A stretch of DNA of 64,000 nucleotides from Salipiger profundus (GCF_001969385.1 NZ_CP014796.1:1691501-1755500), one strand, 5' to 3'. Positions 16,902 through 25,706 are shown, counted from the stretch's first letter. Notes: generated by a model from the letters alone, not told the origin. Numbers and translations: made by a program.

Positions 16902-16929
16902 TTGAAAATCCGGGGGATCGTGATATATA
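16902..16929 (+). promoter_or_regulatory. Sigma70-like promoter, TTGAAA-N16-TATATA
   Basis: TTGAAA at 16902-16907 and TATATA at 16924-16929 form one of the best sigma70 matches in this GC-rich window. It faces right and would give a leader of about 280 nt before the 58-aa ORF at 17216. The rest of 16801-17215 holds no convincing gene; the leader is GC-rich and may fold (for example GGCCGTGCCGG near 17134). Confidence 0.55.
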
Positions 16930-17215
16930 GCGCCTCAGCGGTGATGCCGGTGAAGGACGTGACGATCATGTTCCGCCCGCACCGCCGACTGGCGCTGCCG
17001 AAACCGCTTCGTGCATCGGTATCGACGCCTCCGGCTTTCAAACGCCTCCCGATGCGTCTTCGTGACGACACCTGCCCGCGCGCTTCGTGCGGGTCTTTCG
17101 CGACCTCTCGTTCTCGCAGGGTCGCCTGTCGGTGTCCGGCCGTGCCGGAGACCGCCGGGAACCGGCTGCATTTGCCGGCCCGGGATCTGACAACAGAATG
17201 AATAAGGATACGGAC

Positions 17216-17392
17216 ATGACCAAGAATAACGCTCCCCAGAGTTTTCATGCCGCCTTTGCCACCTCGGCCGGGGGCGCGATCTCCGTGTTTTCCCCGCGTG
17301 TCGGTGACGAATCCGGCACCGAGGCCGAAACCCAGGCCGATCAGACCGGCGCTGGTGTTGACGCCATGAAGGCGCGCGGCGCCAGGAAGTAA
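17216..17392 (+). CDS. Small hypothetical protein (58 aa)
   Basis: Short ORF MTKNNAPQSFHAAFATSAGG..., ending KARGARK. The SD AAGGA is 8 nt before the ATG at 17216; an in-frame ATG at 17198 has no SD. There is no signal peptide, membrane segment or known motif; the middle is acidic and probably disordered (DESGTEAETQAD). A sigma70-like promoter lies upstream and a terminator about 110 bp downstream, so it looks like its own transcription unit, ahead of the caspase cassette. I do not recognise the family. It could be a peptide gene or a leader product. Confidence 0.5.
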   Translation: MTKNNAPQSFHAAFATSAGGAISVFSPRVGDESGTEAETQADQTGAGVDAMKARGARK

Positions 17393-17503
17393 GCTTGCCG
17401 CGCGGCGCGTCTGCCCTGCAGTTGCGCCGCATGGCCCGCGCCCGCCGTGCCAGCCTTGGCGCGCCCCGCGCGAAGACATGACCCCGGCGATAGGCCGGAC
17501 ACG

Positions 17504-17532
17504 CGCCCGGCCTCGAGACCGGGCGTTTTCGT
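17504..17532 (+). terminator. Rho-independent terminator after the 58-aa ORF
   Basis: CGCCCGG (17504-17510), 8-nt loop, CCGGGCG (17519-17525), then TTTTCGTTTC. Confidence 0.75.
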
Positions 17533-17607
17533 TTCCCGTGGCCCCCCATGCAGAGAGGCCCCGCGCGCCCCATTGTCAGTCGGATGACGCGGCGGAAGGA
17601 AACCTCT

Positions 17608-17635
17608 TTGGCGCAAGCTGTCGCTCTGGTATGCT
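17608..17635 (+). promoter_or_regulatory. Possible promoter of the caspase cassette, TTGGCG-N16-TATGCT
   Basis: TTGGCG (17608-17613) and TATGCT (17630-17635) lie about 50 bp before the first cassette gene and just after a terminator, so a promoter is needed here. The match is moderate. Confidence 0.4.
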
Positions 17636-17683
17636 ACCTGAAGACGATTTTTCAGGTCCATTTTCCAGATCGCGGCTTTCGAC

Positions 17684-19132
17684 ATGCCCTTTTCCAAGCT
17701 GAACTACGTGAACGTGGGGCCGCATGGCACCTTTCGCCGAAGCGGCGCCCTGCACACCACGCCCGAAGACATCGACGCGCTGTTCCGGGCGCTGGCTGAC
17801 AGCGACGCCCGAAAACTCAGCCTGCATTTTCACGGCGGGCTGGTGAAAGAGGGCCACGGCGAAGCCATCGCCCGCGCCATGCAGCCGGTCTACGAGGCCG
17901 GCGGCGCCCATGCGGTGACCTTCATCTGGGAAACCGGCCTGATCGAGACGCTCACGCGCAACCTCCGGCGCATCGACGAGACCAGGCTGTTCCAGAAGCT
18001 GGTGCGCTACGTCTTCCGGCAGCTGACCAAGCGGCTCGGGGCCGACCTCTCGGAGCGGGGACCGGGCGAGCCGATGACCATGGCCGAGATCGAGGCCGAG
18101 CTGTCGCGGATCGAGAAGTTCGAAGGGTTCGAGGCGACCGCCCGCAGCGGTGCCGAGACACTCGACGAGGCCGAGCTCGAGTTCATCGAGGCCGAGATGG
18201 AGACGGAATTCCTGCTCGAGCTGCAGGACGATCCCGAGCTGGCCGAGGGCGATTTCGCCGAGCTGGCCGGGGATGCCCCGCTCGAGCCCACGCTGCGCGA
18301 GGCGATGACCGATGTCGATGGCCGTGGCGTGTCGCTCTTCCAGGTGGCGAAATACCTTGCCCGCGTGACCTACCGGGTGCTGAAGCGCTACATCCGCAAG
18401 CGCGACCACGGGCTCTATCCCACCGTGATCGAAGAGATCCTGCGGGAGTTCTACCTTGCCGATTTCGGCGCCTGGACCTGGGGCCGGATGAAGGACATCG
18501 CCGCCGAGATGTGGCTGCCGAACGGCCCGGTGATCGATGAGAACGCCCATCCCGGCGCCTATTTCCTCGACAAGCTGGCGGCGCATATGGCCAGCCGTCC
18601 GGGCTTCACGCTCGACCTGATCGGGCACAGCGCGGGCTCCATCGCGATCTGCGAGATGCTGCGCGCCGCCGAGGTGGCGGGCCGCCGGCCGCCGGTGCGC
18701 AATATCGTCTTTCTCGCGCCGGCCTGTCTGACCAGCCTGATGCACCGCGAGATCGTCGCGCACCCCGAGCGGTTCGAGCGGTTCCGCATGTTCACCATGA
18801 GCGATGCCTACGAGCAGAAGGACCAGCTTGTGCGCGGGCTCTACACCCGGTCGCTGCTCTACTTCATCTCGGGCGTTCTGGAAGACTCGCCCGACGTGCC
18901 CATCGCCGGGATGGAGCGGTTCTGGAGCGAGCCTGCGCTCTTCGACGATCCGGCGCTGACCGAGACGGTCGCGTGGCTCGGCGCGGCGGGCGAGGATCGC
19001 GCGGTGCTGTCGGTCACGGCGGACGGCGCGACCGGCGGCCTGACCAGCGCATCGCAGAAGCATGGCGATTTCGACAACGATCCCGCGACGCTCGCGTCCC
19101 TGACGCATCTCGTGTCGCAGGCGGTGACCTAG
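17684..19132 (+). CDS. Alpha/beta-hydrolase protein of a caspase-associated cassette
   Basis: A 482-aa cytoplasmic protein without signal peptide. LSLHFHGGLV (46-54) provides a likely oxyanion-hole HGG, and LDLIGHSAGSIAIC (310-323) is a nucleophile elbow with Ser316. About 200 residues lie between them, including a very acidic helical stretch (about 155-205) and a basic helical stretch (VLKRYIRKR, about 232-240), much longer than in simple hydrolases. A late His (QKHGDF, about 464) could complete a triad. It lies 10 bp upstream of a caspase-like peptidase gene, so the two are co-expressed. The substrate is unknown; esterase or lipase is inferred from the fold only. The SD is weak. Confidence 0.7.
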   Translation: MPFSKLNYVNVGPHGTFRRSGALHTTPEDIDALFRALADSDARKLSLHFHGGLVKEGHGEAIARAMQPVYEAGGAHAVTFIWETGLIETLTRNLRRIDETRLFQKLVRYVFRQLTKRLGADLSERGPGEPMTMAEIEAELSRIEKFEGFEATARSGAETLDEAELEFIEAEMETEFLLELQDDPELAEGDFAELAGDAPLEPTLREAMTDVDGRGVSLFQVAKYLARVTYRVLKRYIRKRDHGLYPTVIEEILREFYLADFGAWTWGRMKDIAAEMWLPNGPVIDENAHPGAYFLDKLAAHMASRPGFTLDLIGHSAGSIAICEMLRAAEVAGRRPPVRNIVFLAPACLTSLMHREIVAHPERFERFRMFTMSDAYEQKDQLVRGLYTRSLLYFISGVLEDSPDVPIAGMERFWSEPALFDDPALTETVAWLGAAGEDRAVLSVTADGATGGLTSASQKHGDFDNDPATLASLTHLVSQAVT

Positions 19133-19142
19133 GGGCGGGGCG

Positions 19143-20219
19143 ATGGCGAACCCGCAGCCGCGCGATTACGCCCTTGTCGTCGGGATCGACGACTACCCGC
19201 GATACGGCAGCCAGGGCCGCAACCTCAAGGGCGCGGTCCGCGACGCGGGGCGTTTCTACGATTGGCTGACGGATTCCCAGACCGGCGGCGGGCTCGATCC
19301 CGACAACTGCCGGCTCATGACCTCGGCCGGCAACCCCTTGGGTCTGACGCAGGCAAGCGTGGATGTCGCGCTCGACGATCTCTGGACGCGGGCGCGCGCC
19401 TCGGATGATGGCGGTCGGCGGTTCTACTTCTTCTTCTCCGGGCACGGGCAACTCGTGGCAGGGGCCGACGCGGTGACCTACGCGCAGTCGCTCTGCCTGC
19501 CGCACTGGTCGCGGACCATGCCGCATGCCGCTATCAACGCCGACAGCTACGCCGACGTGGTCAAGACCTGCATGCCCTTCGAGGAAGTGGCGATGTTCGT
19601 GGACTGCTGCCGGGTGCCCTCGGTCAAGGTGCGGGCCTTCGACAGCTCGGTCGGTTGCAGCCAGCCGCTCGACGGGTTCGACCTGGTGAACCGAATGGCC
19701 TTTTTCGCCGCCGAGCCGATGCGCCGCGCCTTCGAGGGCGATTTCGCCGCCGAGGACGACGACGCCGAGCCCGAGGTACACGGGTTCTTCACCACGGCAC
19801 TGCTCGAGGGGCTCGAGGCGGGCTCGGACCGGCCCGGCGGCGGTATCGGGGCCGAGGCGCTGTGGAAGCACCTCGACTACCGCCTGCCGATGCTCGCCGA
19901 CGCGCGGGGTCGCCGGCAGGTGCCGCGCCGCGCGCCGCTGCTGTTCTCCGACGACGTGGTCTTCGGGGCGGCGAAGGTCGCCGCGCCCGAGGCGCCGGAC
20001 GTGCCGAATTTCGAGATCCGCTTCACCGGCGACCGGGTGGGACCGGTCCGCCTGCTCGACGCGGATGCGACCCCGGTGCGCGAAGGCATGCCCGACAGCG
20101 GCCCCTGGACCGTGCGGCTGGTGCCGAACCGCACCTACATGCTGGTCGACGACGGCGACGGGACGATGCGCAGCTTCGTGTTCCTTCCGGCGATGGAGGG
20201 GCGGCATGACAACTTCTGA
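19143..20219 (+). CDS. Caspase-like (peptidase C14) protein
   Basis: A 358-aa protein with an N-terminal caspase-fold domain: ALVVGIDDYPRYG (10-22), catalytic His101 in FYFFFSGHGQL, and catalytic Cys in MFVDCCR (most likely Cys156, matching the metacaspase D-x-C-R/H order). After the domain (to about 260) comes a region with a beta-rich end (FEIRFTGDRVGPVRLLDADA onward). No signal peptide. It overlaps the next gene by 14 bp and follows the hydrolase by 10 bp. In prokaryotes such peptidases often act in signalling or cell-death modules that cleave a partner protein; here the neighbours are the obvious candidate partners. Function unproven. Confidence 0.82.
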   Translation: MANPQPRDYALVVGIDDYPRYGSQGRNLKGAVRDAGRFYDWLTDSQTGGGLDPDNCRLMTSAGNPLGLTQASVDVALDDLWTRARASDDGGRRFYFFFSGHGQLVAGADAVTYAQSLCLPHWSRTMPHAAINADSYADVVKTCMPFEEVAMFVDCCRVPSVKVRAFDSSVGCSQPLDGFDLVNRMAFFAAEPMRRAFEGDFAAEDDDAEPEVHGFFTTALLEGLEAGSDRPGGGIGAEALWKHLDYRLPMLADARGRRQVPRRAPLLFSDDVVFGAAKVAAPEAPDVPNFEIRFTGDRVGPVRLLDADATPVREGMPDSGPWTVRLVPNRTYMLVDDGDGTMRSFVFLPAMEGRHDNF

Positions 20220-21891
20220 CCCGACCCACGCGCTGCGGCTGACCGTGGTGAACGACTACACCGGCGCGACCGATTGGAACACGCGGCTCACGCTCTTCGA
20301 CGGGCACGGCGGACGGGTCGGCGGGGGCGATGCGCCCCTCACGCTTTCGCTGCCGCGCGGGATCTATACCGTGCGCCCGGAGCGTCTGGGCGAGATCGGC
20401 CCCGACCAGACGATCCTGCACGAGCGGGCGCAGGAGCTGACGCTTCCGGCGCCACGCCGGCACTCGGCGATGCCATCCCTCGACAGCGCCCACACGCATG
20501 AGTTCCTGCAGGCGGCCTCGACGCATTTCAGCCGCGCGCCGAGCTGGGAGAACCCGGATGCGCCCGGCGATGCGCCGCTGCTCATGGTGCTGGTGCGGGC
20601 GACCGGCGACGGCGACCATTCGGACGTCGACCCGGCCGAGGGGCTGGCGATCCTGGACGACACCGGCTCCGTGGTGACCCGGTTCGAGCCCGACCGCACC
20701 GCGCGCAACGCGGCCGAGGGCTGGGTCGCCTTCTCGGCCCATCTGCCGCCGGGGAACTACCTGCTCGGCCATTTCCGCGGGGGGCGGGCGATGGCGCTGC
20801 CGCTGCTGCTGACCCGCAAGCGCTGGGACACGATGGTGTTCGTGCCGCATGAGCGCGGCGCGCGGCTGTCGGCGGCAAGCATCGACATGTGCCCGCGCGG
20901 GCAGGGGTACGACCCCGGCGACCTGCTCGCCCAGCAGATCGACGCGGCGATCCAGGGGCTGGGGATGCGGCTCGACCTGCTGCCGGAGGACCTGCGTCTG
21001 AGCGCGATCTACGGCAAGTTCGAGCACCCGCTGCTCGGGCTGATCGGCGCGCATGCGCATTTTCTCGGACCGCGGCGGCAGGAGCGGCTCGAACGGGCGG
21101 TGCTGCACAACCTCTGGCGCCTGCTCGAGGGGGCGCCGGATGTGGTCGCCCTGCTGCTCATGGCCGACGAACGCGAGCCGGAGGGCATGCCCGCCACCTT
21201 GGATGAGCTCAACGCCCGTGCCGAGGCGGCATTCGGCGAGACGCTTGACGCGCGCCTGCCGCTGCGCTTTCCGCCGCTGCTGCGCGGCGGGCTCGATGCC
21301 CTCGTGCGGGCGAGCCTCAGGCTGCCGGAGCTGATCGCGCCCGGCTCGTGGCTCGAGGCGGCGGCGAATGCCTCGAGCGCCGAGGGGCCGTGGTCGACAT
21401 GGGAGCAGCCGGGCCTGCTGCCGGGTCTCTTCGCCGATGTTCCGCCGGTGGTGGTCGTCCGGCCGACGCCGCAGAAGCTCTACCCGGCGATCAAGCGCGC
21501 CATCGCCCGCGAGAGCCCGCGCGCCGCCCGCACGATCATCGCCGACGACCGGCTGGGCGATCTGCTCGACGACCCGTCGGCGCGGATGCCGGGCATCCTC
21601 GGTCGTGTCGCCCGGGACATGCCCGAGGTGCAGCTGCCGCCGATGCCCGAGGTCTCGGCGCCCGACAGGGTGCGCGACCTGGTGCAACGTCTGCGGGAAG
21701 AGGCCCCGCTCAGCGTAACGGTCGGAACTGCAGCCCCGGCCCCGGCGATGATCCCCGACGACAGCCTGCCCGAGTGGCTGGTGACGCTGGTGCGCGAGCG
21801 GCAGGACGCCGAGGGCGCTGATTTCGACCCGGTCGCGGTCGCCCGCATGGCCAACGTGCCGCTCTCCACGGTGCGCCGCGCGGTCGAATAG
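20206..21891 (+). CDS. Large uncharacterised protein of the caspase-hydrolase cassette
   Basis: A 561-aa protein I do not recognise. The start at 20206 lies inside the caspase gene's last codons, so translation is coupled. Residues about 8-80 look like a beta-sandwich (LRLTVVNDYTGATDWNTRL, then TLSLPRGIYTVRPERLG, as in PEGA or carboxypeptidase-regulatory-like domains), and about 115-225 like a second beta region (GWVAFSAHLPPGNYLLGHF). The remainder is mostly helical, and the last 20 residues (FDPVAVARMANVPLSTVRRA) resemble a helix-turn-helix. No membrane segment or signal peptide. It could be a sensor, scaffold or protease substrate; this is inference. Confidence 0.65.
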   Translation: MTTSDPTHALRLTVVNDYTGATDWNTRLTLFDGHGGRVGGGDAPLTLSLPRGIYTVRPERLGEIGPDQTILHERAQELTLPAPRRHSAMPSLDSAHTHEFLQAASTHFSRAPSWENPDAPGDAPLLMVLVRATGDGDHSDVDPAEGLAILDDTGSVVTRFEPDRTARNAAEGWVAFSAHLPPGNYLLGHFRGGRAMALPLLLTRKRWDTMVFVPHERGARLSAASIDMCPRGQGYDPGDLLAQQIDAAIQGLGMRLDLLPEDLRLSAIYGKFEHPLLGLIGAHAHFLGPRRQERLERAVLHNLWRLLEGAPDVVALLLMADEREPEGMPATLDELNARAEAAFGETLDARLPLRFPPLLRGGLDALVRASLRLPELIAPGSWLEAAANASSAEGPWSTWEQPGLLPGLFADVPPVVVVRPTPQKLYPAIKRAIARESPRAARTIIADDRLGDLLDDPSARMPGILGRVARDMPEVQLPPMPEVSAPDRVRDLVQRLREEAPLSVTVGTAAPAPAMIPDDSLPEWLVTLVRERQDAEGADFDPVAVARMANVPLSTVRRAVE

Positions 21892-21906
21892 GCCGCCAGT
21901 GCCGGG

Positions 21907-22797
21907 TCACTGCCAGTTGACCGAAGCCAGCAGGGTGTCGCGCGCGGCGGCGAGATGCGCGTCGAACCGCGCGACGGCCTCGTCCCGGCGGTCCTCCAGA
22001 ATTGCCTCGATCACCGCGAGGTGCTCGGCAATGGCGGCGCGGTTGCGGGTCGCCTCGTCGCGTTTGTGCCACTGGTAGTGGTAGTGCACGATGATCGAGA
22101 TGCGCTGGGTGAAGGCATCGAAGAAGCGGTTGCCTGCCGCCTCGACGAGCACCCGGTGAAAGCGCGCGTCGAGCGCCGGGAAGTCGCCCATGCGGTTGGC
22201 GTCGGCATCGAGCAGGGCGCGGTGCCGGCGGGCAAGCGCCTGCATCTCGGCCAGCGTCTCCGGGCGACGATGGGCCAGAAGCGCCTGCAGCGCCGCGCGT
22301 TCGATCATCTCGCGCATGTCGCACATCTCGGTGGCATAGGCCCGGGTGAAGCCCTTGAAGGTCCAGTGCCGATTCGGGTTCTTCTCGATCAGCCCGCCCG
22401 GCCGGAACTGCTGCAGCAGCTCGCGCACCAGCGCCACGGGGATGTCGAGCTGCCGCGCGAGATCGCTCTCGTGGATCTGCGCGCCCGGCGCGGGATCGCT
22501 GCGCAGGATCCATTCGAGAAACCGTGCCTCGGCGCGCGCCGCGGGCGGGGCGGTGTCTTCCTCGGGGAAGCGGTCGCCGGGGAGGGGGCTGCGCAGGAGT
22601 ATCTTCCGCCGCCCGTCCCAGTCGATGACGCCAAGCTCGGAGAGCCGCGCCAGTACGCCTCGCGCCGTGGTGCGGCTGATCTCGAGCCGTTCGGCGAGCC
22701 GCGCCTCCGACTCCAGCGCATCGCCGGGCGTGGCCTTTTCCAGCCCGTCGAGCGCCCGGTTCGTCGCGGCCTTGAAGGTCTGGTTCTGTCGCGACAT
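21907..22797 (-). CDS. GntR/FCD regulator with two winged-helix domains
   Basis: A 296-aa regulator. A first winged helix spans about residues 25-70 (ESEARLAERLEISRTTARGV) and a second about 105-145 (IHESDLARQLDIPVALVREL). The C-terminal FCD ligand domain contains the metal-site pattern DARFHRVLVEAAGN and later EHLAVIEAI. Two DNA-binding domains are unusual for GntR/FCD proteins, which normally have one. It is divergent from the tagaturonate/altronate genes and is probably their repressor, as FCD regulators often respond to sugar acids. Confidence 0.85.
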   Translation of the reverse strand: MSRQNQTFKAATNRALDGLEKATPGDALESEARLAERLEISRTTARGVLARLSELGVIDWDGRRKILLRSPLPGDRFPEEDTAPPAARAEARFLEWILRSDPAPGAQIHESDLARQLDIPVALVRELLQQFRPGGLIEKNPNRHWTFKGFTRAYATEMCDMREMIERAALQALLAHRRPETLAEMQALARRHRALLDADANRMGDFPALDARFHRVLVEAAGNRFFDAFTQRISIIVHYHYQWHKRDEATRNRAAIAEHLAVIEAILEDRRDEAVARFDAHLAAARDTLLASVNWQ

Positions 22798-22924
22798 GGC
22801 CCGCCTCGTTCTGCTTCGCGCTGGTTCGCGGAATTGCCGCTTGAGAGAAATGTATTTTATTTATAAAAAACCGTAAAGGCCAGCGGCGACTCCATCCATC
22901 CGCCCTGCGCCAAGGGAGGATTCC
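22798..22924. promoter_or_regulatory. Divergent control region of the altronate operon
   Basis: Holds an AT-rich block (22850-22870) containing TTTTA-TTTA-TAAAA (22855-22868), in contrast to its GC-rich surroundings. TTGAGA (22841-22846) lies before it and AAGGGAGGA serves as SD for the gene at 22925. A probable promoter and operator for both genes. Confidence 0.45.
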
Positions 22925-24025
22925 ATGACCGCCACCCCCATCGTGCAGTTCGGCACGTCGCGCTTCCTTCAGGCCCATGCCGACCTGTTCTTCTCGGAAG
23001 GCACGCCACCGCGCGCGCTGACCGTGGTGCAAAGCTCGGGCGACCCGGCCCGCGCCGCGCGGCTGGGCGCGTTGGCGGCCGAGGGCGGTTTCCCGGTGCG
23101 CATCCGGGGCCGGCAGGCCGGGCGCGTCATCGACGAAGAGCGCCGGGTGACTTCGGTGACGCGCACGCTTTCCACGGCGACCGACTGGGAGGCGCTGTCT
23201 CGGGTGGTCACCGAGGAGGCCGAGGCGATCCTGTCGAACACCGGCGATGCGGGCTACGATCCGCGCCCTGCCGACGGGGCAGCCACGCCCGACCAGGCGA
23301 TGAGCTTTCCCGCGAAGCTCTACCACTTGCTTGCCGCGCGCCACGCCGCCGGGGCGCCACCGCTGACGCTCTTCCCGATGGAGCTCATCCCGAACAACGG
23401 CGATGTGCTGAAGGCGCGGGTGCTGGAGATCGCCGCGGCGCAGGGCGCCGGGGCCGGGCTGACCGAGTGGCTCGGGCAATGCCTCTGGGCCAACAGCCTT
23501 GTCGACCGGATCGTCTCCGCGCCCATCGAGCCGGTGGGCGCGGTGGCCGAGCCCTATGCGCTCTGGGCGATCGAGGCGCAGGACGGCCTGCGCGTGCCGG
23601 TCGAGCATCCCTCGGTGCGGGTCGTTCCGGACCTCGAGGAAATCGAACGGCTGAAGCTGCACATCCTCAACCTCGGGCACACCGCGATGGTGGCTTTCTG
23701 GAAGGAAACAGGCGGAGCGCCGGACGCGGTGGTGCGCGAACTGCTCGCGGGCGATGTAGGCGCGCGGATGCGGCAGGTGATGCAGGCCGAGGTGCTTCCC
23801 GGTTTCGCGTTGCGCGGCATGGAGGAGGCCGCCCGTGCCTATCTCGACGAGACGCTCGAGCGCTTCGCGAACCCTTTCCTCGATCATCGCATCGCCGACA
23901 TCGCGCAGAACCATGCGCAGAAGCTCGACCGCCGCATCGGGGCATTCCTGCGCTGGGTGCGCGCGGTCGCGCCAGACTTCGAGGCGCCGGTGCTCGATGC
24001 CCTCTGCGCGACGGAGATCGCCTGA
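22925..24025 (+). CDS. uxaB: Mannitol dehydrogenase-family oxidoreductase, tagaturonate reductase-like
   Basis: NAD-dependent polyol/uronate dehydrogenase (366 aa). The N-terminal Rossmann start is IVQFGTSRFLQAHADLFF; the catalytic region includes SFPAKLYHLL, PMELIPNNGDVLKARVLE and LKLHILNLGHTAMVAF, typical of UxaB/UxuB proteins. It is shorter than E. coli UxaB (about 480 aa), in line with the compact alphaproteobacterial form. One base separates it from uxaA, so it very likely interconverts tagaturonate and altronate; mannonate or another aldonate is the alternative. Confidence 0.8.
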   Translation: MTATPIVQFGTSRFLQAHADLFFSEGTPPRALTVVQSSGDPARAARLGALAAEGGFPVRIRGRQAGRVIDEERRVTSVTRTLSTATDWEALSRVVTEEAEAILSNTGDAGYDPRPADGAATPDQAMSFPAKLYHLLAARHAAGAPPLTLFPMELIPNNGDVLKARVLEIAAAQGAGAGLTEWLGQCLWANSLVDRIVSAPIEPVGAVAEPYALWAIEAQDGLRVPVEHPSVRVVPDLEEIERLKLHILNLGHTAMVAFWKETGGAPDAVVRELLAGDVGARMRQVMQAEVLPGFALRGMEEAARAYLDETLERFANPFLDHRIADIAQNHAQKLDRRIGAFLRWVRAVAPDFEAPVLDALCATEIA

Positions 24026-24026
24026 C

Positions 24027-25523
24027 ATGACCGCGCCGACCCTGATGATCCTCGATCCCTCCGACACCGTCGCCGTCGTGTTGACCGACATGGCCGAGGG
24101 CGAGATCCGCGAGGGCCTGACCGCCCGGGCCGCCATCCCGCGCGGCCACAAAATCGCCCGCAGCGCCATGGCCGCCGGATCTCCGGTGCTGAAATACGGG
24201 CAGGTCATGGCCGTCGCCAGCCGCGACATCGCGGTGGGCGAGCACGTCCACGTTCACAACTGCGCGCTGCCCGAGGGCGGCGCGGGGACGAGCGCGGTCG
24301 CCGGCCGGCTGCCCGATCCACCCGCGCGGACAACCTTCGAGGGGTATGCGCGGCCCGACGGTCGCGTCGGCACGCGCAACTACATCGGCATCCTCGCCTC
24401 GGTGAACTGCTCGACCACGGTCTGCGACGCCATCGCTGCCGAGGCCAACCGGACCCTGCTGCCGAAGTACCCCGGCATCGACGGCTTCGCGCCCATCGTG
24501 CACGATCAGGGCTGCGGCATGGCCAACCGGGGCGAAGGCTTCGACGCGCTGGTGCGCACGCTCAAGGGCTATCGCGACCATCCGAACTTCGGCGGCGTGC
24601 TGATCGTGGGGCTGGGGTGCGAGGTCAACCAGCTCACCCTCTACAAGCCGACCGACTGGACGCGCGAGCGCTTCCAGACCTTCAACATCCAGGAGGTCGG
24701 CGGATCGCGCTCGGCGGTGCGCCGCGCGCTGGAGTTGCTCGAGCCCATCGCCGCGCAGGCCGGCACCGACCGGCGCAGCGCGCAGCCGGTGTCAGAGCTG
24801 ACGCTGGGGATGCAATGCGGTGGCTCGGACGGGTTCTCGGGCATCACCGCGAACCCGGCGCTGGGCGTCGCCTCGGACCTGCTGGTCGCGGCGGGCGGCA
24901 CCTCGATCCTGTCGGAGACGCCCGAGATCTATGGCGCCGAGCATCTGCTGATCGCGCGGGCGGGCGAGGAAACCGGGGCCCGGCTGCGCGAGATGATCGC
25001 GTGGTGGCGCGACTATGCCGAGCGCAACGGGGCCTCGCTCGACAACAACCCGAGCCCGGGAAACAAGAAGGGCGGGCTGACGACGATCCTCGAGAAATCG
25101 CTGGGCGCGGTCGCCAAGGGCGGGCTCGCGCCGGTCGCCGGGGCCTATGCCTATGCCGAGCGGATCGACCGGCACGGTTTCGTCTACATGGACAGCCCGG
25201 GCTACGACCCGGTGGCGGCAACGGGGCAGGTGGCCTCGGGCGCCAACCTCATCGCCTTCACCACGGGGCGGGGTTCGTGCTTCGGTGCCAAGCCCGCCCC
25301 GTCGATCAAGCTGGCGTCGAATTCCGATCTCGCGCGATCGATGCCCGAGGACATCGACATCGACTGTGGCGGCGTGGTCGAGGCGGGGGTGAGCCTCGCA
25401 GAGATGGGCCAGCGCATCTACGACCTGCTGCTCGACGTGGCCTCGGGCAAGAAGACCACGTCAGAGGAATTCGGCTACGGTGACAACGAGTTCGTGCCGT
25501 GGAAGATCGGTGCGGTGCTGTGA
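24027..25523 (+). CDS. uxaA: Altronate dehydratase
   Basis: Fe2+-dependent dehydratase (498 aa) converting altronate to 2-keto-3-deoxygluconate. The N-terminal SAF domain (about 1-95; HKIARSAMAAGSPVLKYGQV) is joined to the large UxaA catalytic domain (GYARPDGRVGTRNYIGILAS, QCGGSDGFSGITANPALG, TTGRGSCFGAKPAPSIKLAS). Both parts are fused as in E. coli UxaA. The start at 24027 follows uxaB by 1 bp. No KDG kinase or aldolase is nearby, so the product must be used by genes elsewhere. Confidence 0.92.
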   Translation: MTAPTLMILDPSDTVAVVLTDMAEGEIREGLTARAAIPRGHKIARSAMAAGSPVLKYGQVMAVASRDIAVGEHVHVHNCALPEGGAGTSAVAGRLPDPPARTTFEGYARPDGRVGTRNYIGILASVNCSTTVCDAIAAEANRTLLPKYPGIDGFAPIVHDQGCGMANRGEGFDALVRTLKGYRDHPNFGGVLIVGLGCEVNQLTLYKPTDWTRERFQTFNIQEVGGSRSAVRRALELLEPIAAQAGTDRRSAQPVSELTLGMQCGGSDGFSGITANPALGVASDLLVAAGGTSILSETPEIYGAEHLLIARAGEETGARLREMIAWWRDYAERNGASLDNNPSPGNKKGGLTTILEKSLGAVAKGGLAPVAGAYAYAERIDRHGFVYMDSPGYDPVAATGQVASGANLIAFTTGRGSCFGAKPAPSIKLASNSDLARSMPEDIDIDCGGVVEAGVSLAEMGQRIYDLLLDVASGKKTTSEEFGYGDNEFVPWKIGAVL

Positions 25524-25706
25524 GGGGCGGGGTCTTGTAAGGCGGACGCGGTGCCTCTCTCCTGCCCGAAGTGGGCACGAAGACGTTGCAGAGCATGTCG
25601 GCGTGGTCGGGATGGTCGATAGGCGGATGCGGCGTCTTCGCAAAGGCCGCACGGCGCGGCCCGCATCGGACGCGGGGGCGCCTGGACATTCGCGACAGGC
25701 AAGCAG

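Noticed and set aside
16941..17201. 86-codon open frame in the leader before the 58-aa ORF
   Set aside because: No SD, Arg/Pro/Ser-rich composition and no conserved motif; more likely untranslated leader.
25524..25706. Small open frames in the gap after uxaA
   Set aside because: No SD, no motif, and the stretch ends in a bidirectional terminator; I see no gene here.
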